64,000 nucleotides of DNA from Agromyces mariniharenae (GTDB lineage: Bacteria; Actinomycetota; Actinomycetes; Actinomycetales; Microbacteriaceae). The stretch is taken from assembly GCF_008122505.1 (NCBI RefSeq), contig NZ_VSSB01000001.1, forward strand, positions 604,891 through 668,890, read 5' to 3'. The translations under genes were made by a program, and so were the position numbers. A model generated the notes under the pieces. It was not told where the DNA came from, did not search any database, and worked only from the letters and a program-made list of their open reading frames with translations. Of the stretch, positions 52,587 to 60,722 are shown piece by piece (the first letter of the stretch is position 1; each line of letters starts with the position of its first letter).

Positions 52587-53792
52587 TCAGCCGGGCAGCA
52601 CGAACGTCGTGACCGGTCGGCCGTCACGGGCGCGCACGGATGCCGCGTGCCCGTCGACGACCGCCACGATCCCGTCGGGCACGGCCCACGCGCGCCACCA
52701 CGCGGCATCCGTCGCCTCGACCTCGCCGGGCTCGAGCACGCGGCGGCCGAGCGTAGTCGGCTTGATCGCGGTCATCCACGACGCGACGCCCTCGAGTGCG
52801 CGACGCTGCACGGCCGGGATGTCGCCGGCCGCGGTCGGCCCGACGTTGAGCAGCAGGCGCCCGCCACGCGAGACGACGTCGGCGTAGAGGCGCGCGAGCT
52901 CGCGCGGCGTGAGCGTCAGCGCCTCGTCCTCGGCGCGGTTGTAGCCGAACGAGAATCCGAGGCCCCGGCAGTGCTCCCACCCGGGTTCGGTCTCGTGCTG
53001 GGTGTGCGCGTCGTACTCGCTCGTGCGGTAGTCCCAGACGTCGACGCCCCAGCGGTCGTTCACGATGCCGTCGGGCACCGCCGCGCGGTAGCGCTCGAGG
53101 AGTGCCGCGATCGAGTGCGGCCCCGGGTCCTTGCCCGCGTCGGGCCAGTCGATGTCGTTCCAGAGCACGTCGGGCTCGAACCGGTCGACGAGGTCGGCGA
53201 CGTGGCCCCACGCGTAGGCGTTGTACGCGGCATCCGTCGGCCGCAGGTCGGTCACGTCGGCCGTCGACCGGTGCGGCGGCAGGTCGGTCACGGCCCAGTC
53301 GAGTCCGCCAGAGTAGTAGACGCCGAAGCGCAGGCCCTCGGCCCGCACCGCGTCGGCGAGCGGCGCGATGAGGTCGCGGCGCGGCCCGCGCGCGACCGTC
53401 GTGAGCTCGCCCGAGCCCGGCGCGTCCCACAGCGCGACGCCGTCATGGTGCTTCGTGGTCGGCACGACGTAGTCGGCGCCGACCTCGCGGAAGAGGCGCG
53501 CCCAGTCGGCGGGGTCGTAGGACTCGGCCCGCCAGGCGTCGAGGAACGCCTCGTACGGCGCGCCGCCGTGCACGCGGGCGTGGTGCTCGGCGGCCGGCGA
53601 GCCCTCGATGCGGATCGTGTTCGCGTACCACTCCGCGTAGGCATTGTGCGCGAACCACTCGTCGTCGGGCACCGCGCCGAGCGCGCCGGAGGGCTCCGCC
53701 CACGCGGGCACCGAGTACGGGCCCCAGTGCACGAAGATGCCGAGGCTCGCGTCCCGGGCCCAGGCCGGGAGCGGCCGCCGGGACGCGCTCAC
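52587..53792 (-). CDS. GH29 alpha-L-fucosidase
   Basis: 401-aa cytosolic glycoside hydrolase family 29 enzyme, short form. It begins PAWARDASLGIFVHWGPYSVPAWAE, the family's HWG signature. TKHHDGVALWDAPGSG and RFGVYYSGGLDWAV follow, with the nucleophile Asp213 in VLWNDIDWPD. A short beta domain closes the protein. The start is GTG 53792, overlapping the YesL-like stop as GTGA. It removes terminal alpha-L-fucose. The operon gives it an importer upstream and a sulfatase 157 bp downstream; that gap shows no gene. Confidence 0.93.
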   Translation of the reverse strand: MSASRRPLPAWARDASLGIFVHWGPYSVPAWAEPSGALGAVPDDEWFAHNAYAEWYANTIRIEGSPAAEHHARVHGGAPYEAFLDAWRAESYDPADWARLFREVGADYVVPTTKHHDGVALWDAPGSGELTTVARGPRRDLIAPLADAVRAEGLRFGVYYSGGLDWAVTDLPPHRSTADVTDLRPTDAAYNAYAWGHVADLVDRFEPDVLWNDIDWPDAGKDPGPHSIAALLERYRAAVPDGIVNDRWGVDVWDYRTSEYDAHTQHETEPGWEHCRGLGFSFGYNRAEDEALTLTPRELARLYADVVSRGGRLLLNVGPTAAGDIPAVQRRALEGVASWMTAIKPTTLGRRVLEPGEVEATDAAWWRAWAVPDGIVAVVDGHAASVRARDGRPVTTFVLPG

Positions 53793-54448
53793 GCGTCGAC
53801 GTCGTGGCGGCGCGGACGCTCGGGCACCGCCACGATCGCCAGCGCGACGCAGCCGAGCGCCGGGATGACGAGCGGCAGCAGCTGCCACGTGACGACGCCG
53901 GCGAACACCGCGGTCGCCACGAGGTACGCGGCGCCCGCGGGGTCTGCGCGGACCGCGCCGGGCACCTCCCGGAGCGCGCCGAGCCAGCCGCCGCCGGGCG
54001 TCCATCGTCCGGCGGCGGTGAACAGCACGAGCGCGAGCACTGCGAGCCCGGCCCAGCCGACGGCGGCCACGACCGGGCCGCCGGGCAGCACGCCCGAGCC
54101 GGCGAGGTCGATGTCGAGCGCCAGCACGAGGGCGAGCACGAGGGATGCCGCGCCGACGCCGATGCCGCCGACGAGCCCCGCGCGCACATCGCGCCAGAAC
54201 CAGCTGAGGCCGGAGTCGTCGGCCTTCAGGTAGCGGCGCAGGTGGCGGACGCCCGCCGCGAGCGCGGCCGGGAGCGTGACCACTGGGATCGACACGACCG
54301 CCACGAGGATGCCGACGTAGAGCACCTCGCCGAGCAGCGAGAACGCTCCGCGGGCACCCGGGAACCGGGCTTCGTGCGCGGTCTCGCCCCGAGTCGGGCC
54401 GCTCCCCGAGAGGGCGGCGCGACGTGCGGCGCGGTCGACTCGTGACAT
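53789..54448 (-). CDS. YesL-like (DUF624) membrane protein
   Basis: 219-aa integral membrane protein with about five helices (LLGEVLYVGILVAVVSIPVVTLPAALAAG near the N-terminus). Pattern and context match the DUF624/YesL family, which is regularly found in operons of carbohydrate ABC importers. A motif RRYLKADDSGLSWFWRDVRAGLVGG is typical of the family. It follows the second permease after 11 bp and overlaps the fucosidase start. Its role, perhaps in importer assembly, is not established. Confidence 0.8.
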   Translation of the reverse strand: MSRVDRAARRAALSGSGPTRGETAHEARFPGARGAFSLLGEVLYVGILVAVVSIPVVTLPAALAAGVRHLRRYLKADDSGLSWFWRDVRAGLVGGIGVGAASLVLALVLALDIDLAGSGVLPGGPVVAAVGWAGLAVLALVLFTAAGRWTPGGGWLGALREVPGAVRADPAGAAYLVATAVFAGVVTWQLLPLVIPALGCVALAIVAVPERPRRHDVDA

Positions 54449-54459
54449 CCGCTCGGCCC

Positions 54460-55377
54460 CTAGCCCTTGAGTCCCTGCGTGGCGACGCCGGCGACGAGGA
54501 AGCGCTGGAACACGATGAAGAAGATCAGGATCGGCACGAGCGCGAGGAAGGACACGGCGACGGTGGCGCCGTAGTCGCTGGTGGACGTGGCGTCGTTGTA
54601 GAGCCGCAGTGCGATCGGCAGCGGGTACTTCTCGGGGCTGTTGATATACAGCAGCGGGCCGAGGAAGTCGTTCCAGGTCCAGATGAACGTGAAGATCGCG
54701 GAGGTGATCAGGGCGGGCTTGATCAGGGGCACGATGATCGAGAAGAAGATCCGGATGTGCCCGGCGCCGTCGATGCGGGCGGCCTCGTCCATGTCGCGCG
54801 GGATGTTGCGGATGAACTGGACGATCAGGAACACGAAGAACGCCTCGGTCGCGAGGAACTTCGGAATGATGAGCGGCCAGTACGTGTCCACCAGCTCGAG
54901 CTTCTGGAACATGATGTACTGCGGGATGATGATCACGTGGAACGGCAGCAGCAGCGTGCCGATCATCGCGGCGAACAGGATCCCGACGCCACGGAACCGG
55001 ATCCGGGCGAATGCATACGCAGCGAGTGCCGATGAGATCAGGGTGCCGATCACGGCCATGATCGCGATGAAGAACGAGTTGGCGAAGAACTGGTACAGCG
55101 GGGTGCCGGCGATCCCCTCGACGACCTTCGTGTAGTTGTCGAAGGTCGGGTTGTTGGGGATCAGCCCCTGGTTCTGGCCGAACTCGCTCGACGGCTTGAA
55201 CGTGGCGAAGAACAGCCACACCAGCGGGTAGAGCACGATCGCGGTCAGCACGAGCAGCACGACGAACCAGATCACGGTGTTGATCGTCTTGCGCTTGACC
55301 CGGCGCCGACGGGCCGGGGCGGTGGGTTCGAGGGCGTTCTCGACGACCTCGACGCGAGGGGCTTCGAAGGTGGTCAT
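54460..55377 (-). CDS. ABC sugar importer permease 2 (fucoside locus)
   Basis: 305-aa MalG-type permease. A basic tail RRRRVKRKT precedes the first helix (VIWFVVLLVLTAIVLYPLVWLFFATF). The coupling loop reads EAARIDGAGHIRIFFSIIVPLIKP. The ATG at 55377 overlaps the upstream permease stop as ATGA. It forms the channel for the fucoside/sulfated-sugar importer. Confidence 0.93.
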   Translation of the reverse strand: MTTFEAPRVEVVENALEPTAPARRRRVKRKTINTVIWFVVLLVLTAIVLYPLVWLFFATFKPSSEFGQNQGLIPNNPTFDNYTKVVEGIAGTPLYQFFANSFFIAIMAVIGTLISSALAAYAFARIRFRGVGILFAAMIGTLLLPFHVIIIPQYIMFQKLELVDTYWPLIIPKFLATEAFFVFLIVQFIRNIPRDMDEAARIDGAGHIRIFFSIIVPLIKPALITSAIFTFIWTWNDFLGPLLYINSPEKYPLPIALRLYNDATSTSDYGATVAVSFLALVPILIFFIVFQRFLVAGVATQGLKG

Positions 55378-56381
55378 CGGTTCTCTCCGGCGTAGTGCAC
55401 CCAGGACTTCTGGGTCTTGAACAGGATGAAGGCGATGATCGCCACGACGATCACCAGGACCCAGGCCATGGCCGACGCGTAGCCCATCTGCAGGTCGGCG
55501 AAGCCGCGCTTGTACAGGTACAGCGTGTAGAAGTTGGTCATGCCGGCGGGGCCGCCCGAGCCGTTCGAGATGATGTACGCCGACGCGAACACCTGGAACG
55601 CGTTGATCAGCTCGAGCAGCAGGTTGAAGAAGATCACGCTCGAGAGCATGGGGATGGTCACGTTGCGGAACTTGTGCCACGGCCCGGCGCCGTCGACCTC
55701 GGCGGCCTCGTAGAGCTCCTGCGGGATCTGCTTGAGCCCGGCGAGGAAGATCACCATCGGCGCACCGAACTGCCACACCGCGAGCAGGATCATCATCGGG
55801 ATGACGAGGGCGACGTTGCCCACCCAGCCGCCGATGTCGATGCCGAAGAAGCTGAGCGTGTCGTCGACGGGCCCATCGGTGGAGAACATCGCGCGCCACA
55901 CGATGGCGACCGAGACCGACGCGCCGATGAGCGAGGGAGCGTAGAACGAGGAGCGGAAGAAGCCCGAGCCCCTGTCGCGGTAGTTGAGGAGCATCGCCAC
56001 GCCCAGGGCGGCGGCGAGCTTGATCGGGGTGCCGACGAGGACGTACACCAGGGTGATCTGCACCGACTGGATGTAGTTCGGGTCCTCCGTAAACATGCGC
56101 ACGAAGTTGTCGAGGCCGATCCACTCGGGCTCGGTGAAGAGGTTGTACTTCGTGAAGGCGAGGTACAGCGAGAAGATCATCGGCCCGACCGTGAGGCCGA
56201 GGAATCCGATCAGCCACGGCACGAGGAACCCGTATCCGGCGACCGTCTCCTTGCGGTTGTGCGCCCGGCGGCCGGCGGTCGTGGGGACCTTCGCCTCGGC
56301 GCGGCGGACCTGGCGCATGGCCTTCCGCACGCTTCTCGACCCGGCCTCAGCCGTGACGATCGATTCCGTTTCCGTGCTCAC
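55374..56381 (-). CDS. ABC sugar importer permease 1 (fucoside locus)
   Basis: 335-aa MalF-type permease. A basic N-terminal tail precedes VAGYGFLVPWLIGFLGLTVGPMIFSLYLAF. The coupling loop reads EAAEVDGAGPWHKFRNVTIPMLSS. The start codon is GTG at 56381 with GGAG about 9 bp upstream. It follows the binding-protein gene by 86 bp. Confidence 0.92.
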   Translation of the reverse strand: MSTETESIVTAEAGSRSVRKAMRQVRRAEAKVPTTAGRRAHNRKETVAGYGFLVPWLIGFLGLTVGPMIFSLYLAFTKYNLFTEPEWIGLDNFVRMFTEDPNYIQSVQITLVYVLVGTPIKLAAALGVAMLLNYRDRGSGFFRSSFYAPSLIGASVSVAIVWRAMFSTDGPVDDTLSFFGIDIGGWVGNVALVIPMMILLAVWQFGAPMVIFLAGLKQIPQELYEAAEVDGAGPWHKFRNVTIPMLSSVIFFNLLLELINAFQVFASAYIISNGSGGPAGMTNFYTLYLYKRGFADLQMGYASAMAWVLVIVVAIIAFILFKTQKSWVHYAGENR

Positions 56382-56467
56382 TGTGGTTCTCCGGTTCCTG
56401 CGAGAAACAGTACCCGGGCCCGGCGGGGGTGGTGCCCCACCGGGCCCGGTGTCGACTGCTCCAGGTG

Positions 56468-57775
56468 CTACTGGTTGAGGACGACGTCCATCTCGTCGAA
56501 GAACTGCTTCGCAGCGTCGGCGGGGGTGATGGTGCCGAAGCCGAGCTCCTGGCCGAGCTGGCGGAACTTCTCCTCCAGGCTGCCGTAGCCGACGATCGGC
56601 ACGGGCGGGGCGTCGCCGAGGCGGTCCGCGATGGACTCCTCGTAGTCGGCGATCTGCTGGCCCAGCGGGTCGAGCTCAGCGCCCTCGAGCTGCGTCTCCG
56701 ACGCGGGGATGCCGCGGTTGGTGCCGAAGGCGGCGCCGACCTCGGGCGCGTTCACGAGGTAGTTGAGCAGCGTGGCCGCGGCCTCGGGGTGCTCGGTCGT
56801 CGAGGCGATCGAGTGGAGCATCGAGGGCTTGAGGTACAGGTCCTTCGCGCCCTCCTCCGTCACCGGCGGGGCGACGAGGCCGAGCTCGGTGTAGTTCTCG
56901 CCGAGGTTGCCGAGGTAGCCGGCGCCGAAGTTGTCCCAGGTCAGCTCGCTCGTGGTGAGGGCCGTGTCGAAGCCGGAGAGCGGGTAGACCTCCTCGAGCT
57001 TCTGCTGCGGGACCACGACGCCGTTGCGGATGCCGTCGGCCTGCTCCCAGAACGCGGTGAGGTCCTCCTCGGTGAAGTTCGGCTCGCCGTCCTCGGTGAA
57101 GAGGTCCTGGCCCTGCGCGCGCTGCTGGATCTCGAAGTTCTGGATGCGGCCGGTGTAGTCGGTGCCGCCGAAGACGCTGCCCGCACCCGCGGTGGTGACC
57201 TCCTCCATCCAGGCGTCGTAGTCCTCCCAGCTGCCGCCGCCCTCGTAGTCCTCGACGCCGACCGACTCGAGCAGCGCGGGGTTCGTGTACATGCCCCACG
57301 CGTTGGTGGAGGTCGGGATGCCGGTGGTCTCGTCGCCGACGACGCCGATGTCGAGGATCTGCTGCGACAGCGGCTCGGTGTCGATGATGTTGCCGAGGTA
57401 GGGGCTCAGGTCGAGCAGGAGCCCGTTCTCGGAGTACTGGCGGAGGTAGGAGTAGTCGAACTGCATGACGTCGGGCAGGCCGCCGCCGGCCGCCTCGGTC
57501 TGGCGCTTCTCCCAGAACTCGGGGAAGCCGAGGAACGAGGTGTTCACCGTGATGTTCGGGTACTCCTCGTTGAAGGCCGCGATGGCCTCCTCGTACATCG
57601 CGGCGCGCACGTCGTTGCCCCAGAACGCGAAGTTGAGGGTGACCTCCTCGTCGGGGTCGTACGTGGCTGCCGCCTCGCCGCCGCCGCCGCCCGAGCAGCC
57701 CGTGAGCACGAGCGCTGCGCTCGCGGTGAGCGCTGCTGCGGCCGCCGCCATGCGGCGCTTGCGAATGTTGAACAT
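56468..57775 (-). CDS. Extracellular sugar-binding lipoprotein (fucoside importer)
   Basis: 435-aa family-1 solute-binding protein. The signal has a twin basic start (RKRR) and ends LTGC with lipidated Cys27, followed by a Gly-rich linker. Mature features are VTLNFAFWGNDVRAAMYEEAIAAFNEEYPNITVNTSFLGFPEFWEKRQTEAAGGGLPDVMQFD and a C-terminal GYGSLEEKFRQLGQELGFG. GGGAGGA precedes the ATG at 57775. It is the first gene of the operon ending in fucosidase and sulfatase, under a strong promoter whose start site is covered by a palindromic operator. The ligand is inferred to be a fucosylated or sulfated oligosaccharide. Confidence 0.93.
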   Translation of the reverse strand: MFNIRKRRMAAAAAALTASAALVLTGCSGGGGGEAAATYDPDEEVTLNFAFWGNDVRAAMYEEAIAAFNEEYPNITVNTSFLGFPEFWEKRQTEAAGGGLPDVMQFDYSYLRQYSENGLLLDLSPYLGNIIDTEPLSQQILDIGVVGDETTGIPTSTNAWGMYTNPALLESVGVEDYEGGGSWEDYDAWMEEVTTAGAGSVFGGTDYTGRIQNFEIQQRAQGQDLFTEDGEPNFTEEDLTAFWEQADGIRNGVVVPQQKLEEVYPLSGFDTALTTSELTWDNFGAGYLGNLGENYTELGLVAPPVTEEGAKDLYLKPSMLHSIASTTEHPEAAATLLNYLVNAPEVGAAFGTNRGIPASETQLEGAELDPLGQQIADYEESIADRLGDAPPVPIVGYGSLEEKFRQLGQELGFGTITPADAAKQFFDEMDVVLNQ

Positions 57776-57825
57776 CGTTGTCCTCCCGGAAACGTCTCTG
57801 TCTGCCCTGGTGCGGGTTCACGCTG

Positions 57826-57872
57826 TGGGAAAGCGCTTCCCCAAATGTAGCCCCTCGACCCCATGGCGTCAA
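57826..57872 (-). promoter_or_regulatory. Promoter and abutting operator of the fucoside operon
   Basis: Minus-strand TTGACG (57867-57872), a 17-bp spacer and TACATT (57844-57849) form a near-consensus promoter. TGGGAAAGCGCTTCCCCA (57826-57843), a palindrome with 16 of 18 bases symmetric, directly abuts the -10 and covers the start site. It is the strongest of three related operators in the window. Confidence 0.75.
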
Positions 57873-57904
57873 CTGCGGAGGGAAAATCGTTTCAATTCGT
57901 TATC

Positions 57905-57922
57905 CGGATGCCGCGGCATCCG
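57905..57922. terminator. Palindrome between the GH43-like gene and the fucoside operon
   Basis: CGGATGCCGCGGCATCCG is a perfect 18-bp palindrome, 25 bp after the GH43-like stop. It is built from the same GGATGCC word as the hairpins at 39482 and 21903. It is a plausible terminator for the 57948-61669 operon; no loop bases are present, so the real RNA stem is shorter. Confidence 0.5.
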
Positions 57923-57947
57923 CTCATCGCAGGATCGAACCGGCTGG

Positions 57948-58886
57948 TCATGGGCGGTTTCCGTCGATGCCCGCGTCGCGGTCGCAGACGAGCCGATCGT
58001 CCACAACCTCCACCGGAGCGGCGAACACCGCGCTCAGGCGGGCGGCTGCGGCGTCGCTCGAGCCGAGCTCGGAGCCGTCCCAGTGCGGGTGCGTGAAGTA
58101 GTAGAGCACGGCCCGATCGCCGTCGACGACCACGTCGCCGTGGCGCCCGAACGTCTCGTCGCCCCGCCGCCGTCCGGGCGCGCCGAGGATCACGTCGTCG
58201 AGACCGCCCTGCCGCGTCCACGTGACGGCGTCCGTCGAGCGGTGCACGCCCATCCCCCGCCACTCGTCGACGAGCATCCACCACCAGCCGCCGAGCTCGA
58301 ACACGTTGGGGCCCTCGTGCGGCCGGCCTCCGATCGCGCGGCCCTCGACCCGCCAGCTCGACAGGTCGTCGCTCACCGCGGCCCAGGTGGCCGAGTCGTC
58401 GGCCTCGTCCTTGTACCAGAGCCGCCACCGCCCGTCGGGGCAGCGGGCGACGCACGCGTCGATCACGCGGTCGGAGCTCAACGGCACCTCGCCGACGACC
58501 GTCCACTGCTCGAGGTCGTCGCTCGCGTACTCGACGATGCGGCGCGGGTGGTCCCAGTCGGCGAAGATCCCGTCGATGACCGTGAGGTACATGCGGTACC
58601 GCTCGCCGTCGTCGATCACCTCGGGCGCCCAGTGCGTCTCGCTCGCGCCGCCGGAGCCGAGCTCGAGCCCGGCCGCCGTGCCCGCGAACCGCCACTCCAC
58701 CGCGTCCTGCGATCGGGCGACGCCGATGCGCGTGCCGTGCACCCACGACACCCCGGGCTCGTCGACCGTCGCCCGCCGCTGGGTGTAGAACATCCACCAC
58801 TCGCCGGTGTCGCGGTGGCGGATGACCGCGGGATCCGTCGCCCCGTCGTGCACGGGGTCGTGGAACAGCGCGTCGTCGTCAGGCAC
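57948..58886 (-). CDS. GH43/GH32-like five-bladed propeller glycosidase
   Basis: 312-aa cytosolic beta-propeller protein of the GH43/GH32/GH130-like type. LFHDPVHDGATDPAVIRHRDTGEWWMFYTQRR holds the putative base Asp. THWAPEVIDDGERYRMYLTVID follows, then a VIDACVARCPDGRWRLWYKDE blade and GRPHEGPNVFELGGWWWMLVD, whose HEGPN Glu fits the general acid. The GTG start at 58886 overlaps the oxidoreductase stop by 8 bp. It is the last gene of an operon with DUF6807, cupin and Gfo/Idh proteins. Substrate is unknown. Confidence 0.8.
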   Translation of the reverse strand: MPDDDALFHDPVHDGATDPAVIRHRDTGEWWMFYTQRRATVDEPGVSWVHGTRIGVARSQDAVEWRFAGTAAGLELGSGGASETHWAPEVIDDGERYRMYLTVIDGIFADWDHPRRIVEYASDDLEQWTVVGEVPLSSDRVIDACVARCPDGRWRLWYKDEADDSATWAAVSDDLSSWRVEGRAIGGRPHEGPNVFELGGWWWMLVDEWRGMGVHRSTDAVTWTRQGGLDDVILGAPGRRRGDETFGRHGDVVVDGDRAVLYYFTHPHWDGSELGSSDAAAARLSAVFAAPVEVVDDRLVCDRDAGIDGNRP

Positions 58887-59976
58887 GACGGAGGTCGGTG
58901 ATGGGGCTCTCCAGGCTCCGGCGGCGATCCGCGTCGGCCCGCAGGGTCTCGGGCGTCACCAAGGAGCCGCCGTTCGACGCCGACGAGTAGATCGCCGTGA
59001 CGAGCTCGAACGAGCGCGCGGCATCCGACGCCGTCGACGGAAGCGGCTCGCCCGACGCGAGCGCCGAGTAGATGTCGCGCAGCAGCGGGGCGTGGCCGCT
59101 CGCCTCCTCGACGTCGGGCAGCGCCCACGCGGCCGCGACCTCGGGATCGACGTGCTTCGCGGGCGTGATGCGCCAGTGCTCGTGGCAGTGCCCGTAGAGG
59201 TGGTCGACCGTGACGGTCGCGAGCTCGGTGTCGATGCGGATGGTGCTCACCTCGCGCGGCGAGAGCGCGCTCGTGATCACGGACGCGATCGTGCCGCCGG
59301 CGAACGCGATGACCGCGGTCGAGACGTCCTCCATCTGCGTCTCGCGGTCGAGGCGCCAGAGCTGCCCCTGCACACTGGCCCAGTCGCCGAGGAGCCAGGC
59401 GAGCAGGTCGATCTGGTGGATGCCGAGCCCCAGGGTCGGGCCGCCGCCCTCGGTCGCCCACTTGCCGCGCCACGGCACCGCGAAGTACGCCGGGTCGCGG
59501 TACCAGAGGGTCTCGCACGTCGCTACGAGCGGTCGACCGATCGCACCCGAGTCGAGGAGGGAACGCACGTGCGCCGCCGCCGAGCCGGTGCGCTGCTGGA
59601 ACACGACGGCGAGGCGCCGGTCGTTGCGGGACGCGGCATCCGTCATCGCATCGAGCTCGTCGAGCGACAGCGCGGCGGGCTTCTCGCAGACCACGTGGAG
59701 GCCGGCGTCGAGCGCGGCGATGGACTGCTCGGCGTGCACGCCGGGCGGGGTGCACACGTGCAGGACGTCGGCGACGCCCGACGCGAGCAGCTCGGCGAGG
59801 GTGTCGAACACGGTCGGCACGCCCCAGCGCTCGGCGAACGCGTCGGCGTGGGAGCGGTCGCGATCGACGACGGCGACGAGCTCGGCGCCGGGCGTCGCCA
59901 GCAGGACCTCGGCGTGGGCGTTGGCGATCGCCCCGGTGCCGACGATCGCGGCGCGGAGGGGGGTGGACTCGGTCAT
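58879..59976 (-). CDS. Gfo/Idh/MocA-family oxidoreductase
   Basis: 365-aa NAD(P)-dependent sugar or inositol dehydrogenase family. The Rossmann start is LRAAIVGTGAIANAHAEVL. VADVLHVCTPPGVHAEQSIAALDAGLHVVCEKPAALSL contains the EKP catalytic Lys. GGGPTLGLGIHQIDLLAWLLG holds the GxxxHxxD active-site pattern. The start overlaps the cupin stop as ATGA, with GAGGAG upstream. In such operons these enzymes oxidise or reduce a sugar ring carbon. The substrate here is unknown. Confidence 0.9.
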   Translation of the reverse strand: MTESTPLRAAIVGTGAIANAHAEVLLATPGAELVAVVDRDRSHADAFAERWGVPTVFDTLAELLASGVADVLHVCTPPGVHAEQSIAALDAGLHVVCEKPAALSLDELDAMTDAASRNDRRLAVVFQQRTGSAAAHVRSLLDSGAIGRPLVATCETLWYRDPAYFAVPWRGKWATEGGGPTLGLGIHQIDLLAWLLGDWASVQGQLWRLDRETQMEDVSTAVIAFAGGTIASVITSALSPREVSTIRIDTELATVTVDHLYGHCHEHWRITPAKHVDPEVAAAWALPDVEEASGHAPLLRDIYSALASGEPLPSTASDAARSFELVTAIYSSASNGGSLVTPETLRADADRRRSLESPITDLRRA

Positions 59977-60722
59977 CGGTCTCCTCGGGTGGGGCCGGCT
60001 GCCGCCGGCCAGGTCTCGTAGCGGCGCAGCCGGCCGCACATGCCGAAGGCGGGCGCGTCGGATGCCACGGCCACGCGTGCTGCGGTGAGGCCAGGGTCGG
60101 CGCCCGTCTCGAGCGCATCGAGCCGATCGCCGGTCTCGCGGGCGACGGAGAGCGCGCCGGACTCCCAGCGCTCGCGCCACTCGGGCACGCGCGGACGCAC
60201 GAGCGCGACGGCGCGCTCGTGCAGGCGCGACAGGCGGACGGGGTCGACGCGACCGTCACCGTCGAACAGCGCGCGGTAGCCCGCGACGGCCAGGTCGCGT
60301 CGCGCGACGGCGGCGGCGAGTCGATCGGCGTCGGATGCCGCGGGGCCGGACAGCGCCGCGGCCTCCGCGTATCGCTGGGGGTCGGCGAGCACCTCGTCGG
60401 GGAACGTCATCACCGCGTCGCCCGCCTCGGGCAGGCCGGCGTTCTGCATGATGACGCGCACGGCGAGCCCGCCGTCGTTCACCGCCCGATGGATGACGCC
60501 CGGGGCGAACCAGACGAGGTCGCCGGACCCGAGTCGCCGCTCCGCGAAGGCTCCCGAACCGTCGACCGTGTGCAGCCGTCCGCGGCCGCCGACGACGAGG
60601 TAGGCCTCGGTCGAGACGGTGTGCAGGTGCGGCGTGCCGCCCGCGAGCCCGTCGGGCGCCACTGCGTCGTACACGTCGAGCGCGCTGACCGACGTGGCCC
60701 CGGGGAACGCGGGCTGGTTCAC
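59973..60722 (-). CDS. Cupin-domain protein with C-terminal helical extension
   Basis: 249-aa cytosolic protein. Residues ~25-110 are a single cupin domain: GTPHLHTVSTEAYLVVGGRGRLHT supplies His ligands and GDLVWFAPGVIHRAVNDGG is motif 2. The last ~120 residues are predicted helical (RLAAAVARRDLAVAGYRALFD, RLSRLHERAVALVRPRVPEWRERWESG) and not recognised. The start is GTG 60722, overlapping the upstream stop as GTGA. It may be a sugar isomerase/epimerase or binding protein for the operon. Confidence 0.8.
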   Translation of the reverse strand: MNQPAFPGATSVSALDVYDAVAPDGLAGGTPHLHTVSTEAYLVVGGRGRLHTVDGSGAFAERRLGSGDLVWFAPGVIHRAVNDGGLAVRVIMQNAGLPEAGDAVMTFPDEVLADPQRYAEAAALSGPAASDADRLAAAVARRDLAVAGYRALFDGDGRVDPVRLSRLHERAVALVRPRVPEWRERWESGALSVARETGDRLDALETGADPGLTAARVAVASDAPAFGMCGRLRRYETWPAAAGPTRGDR

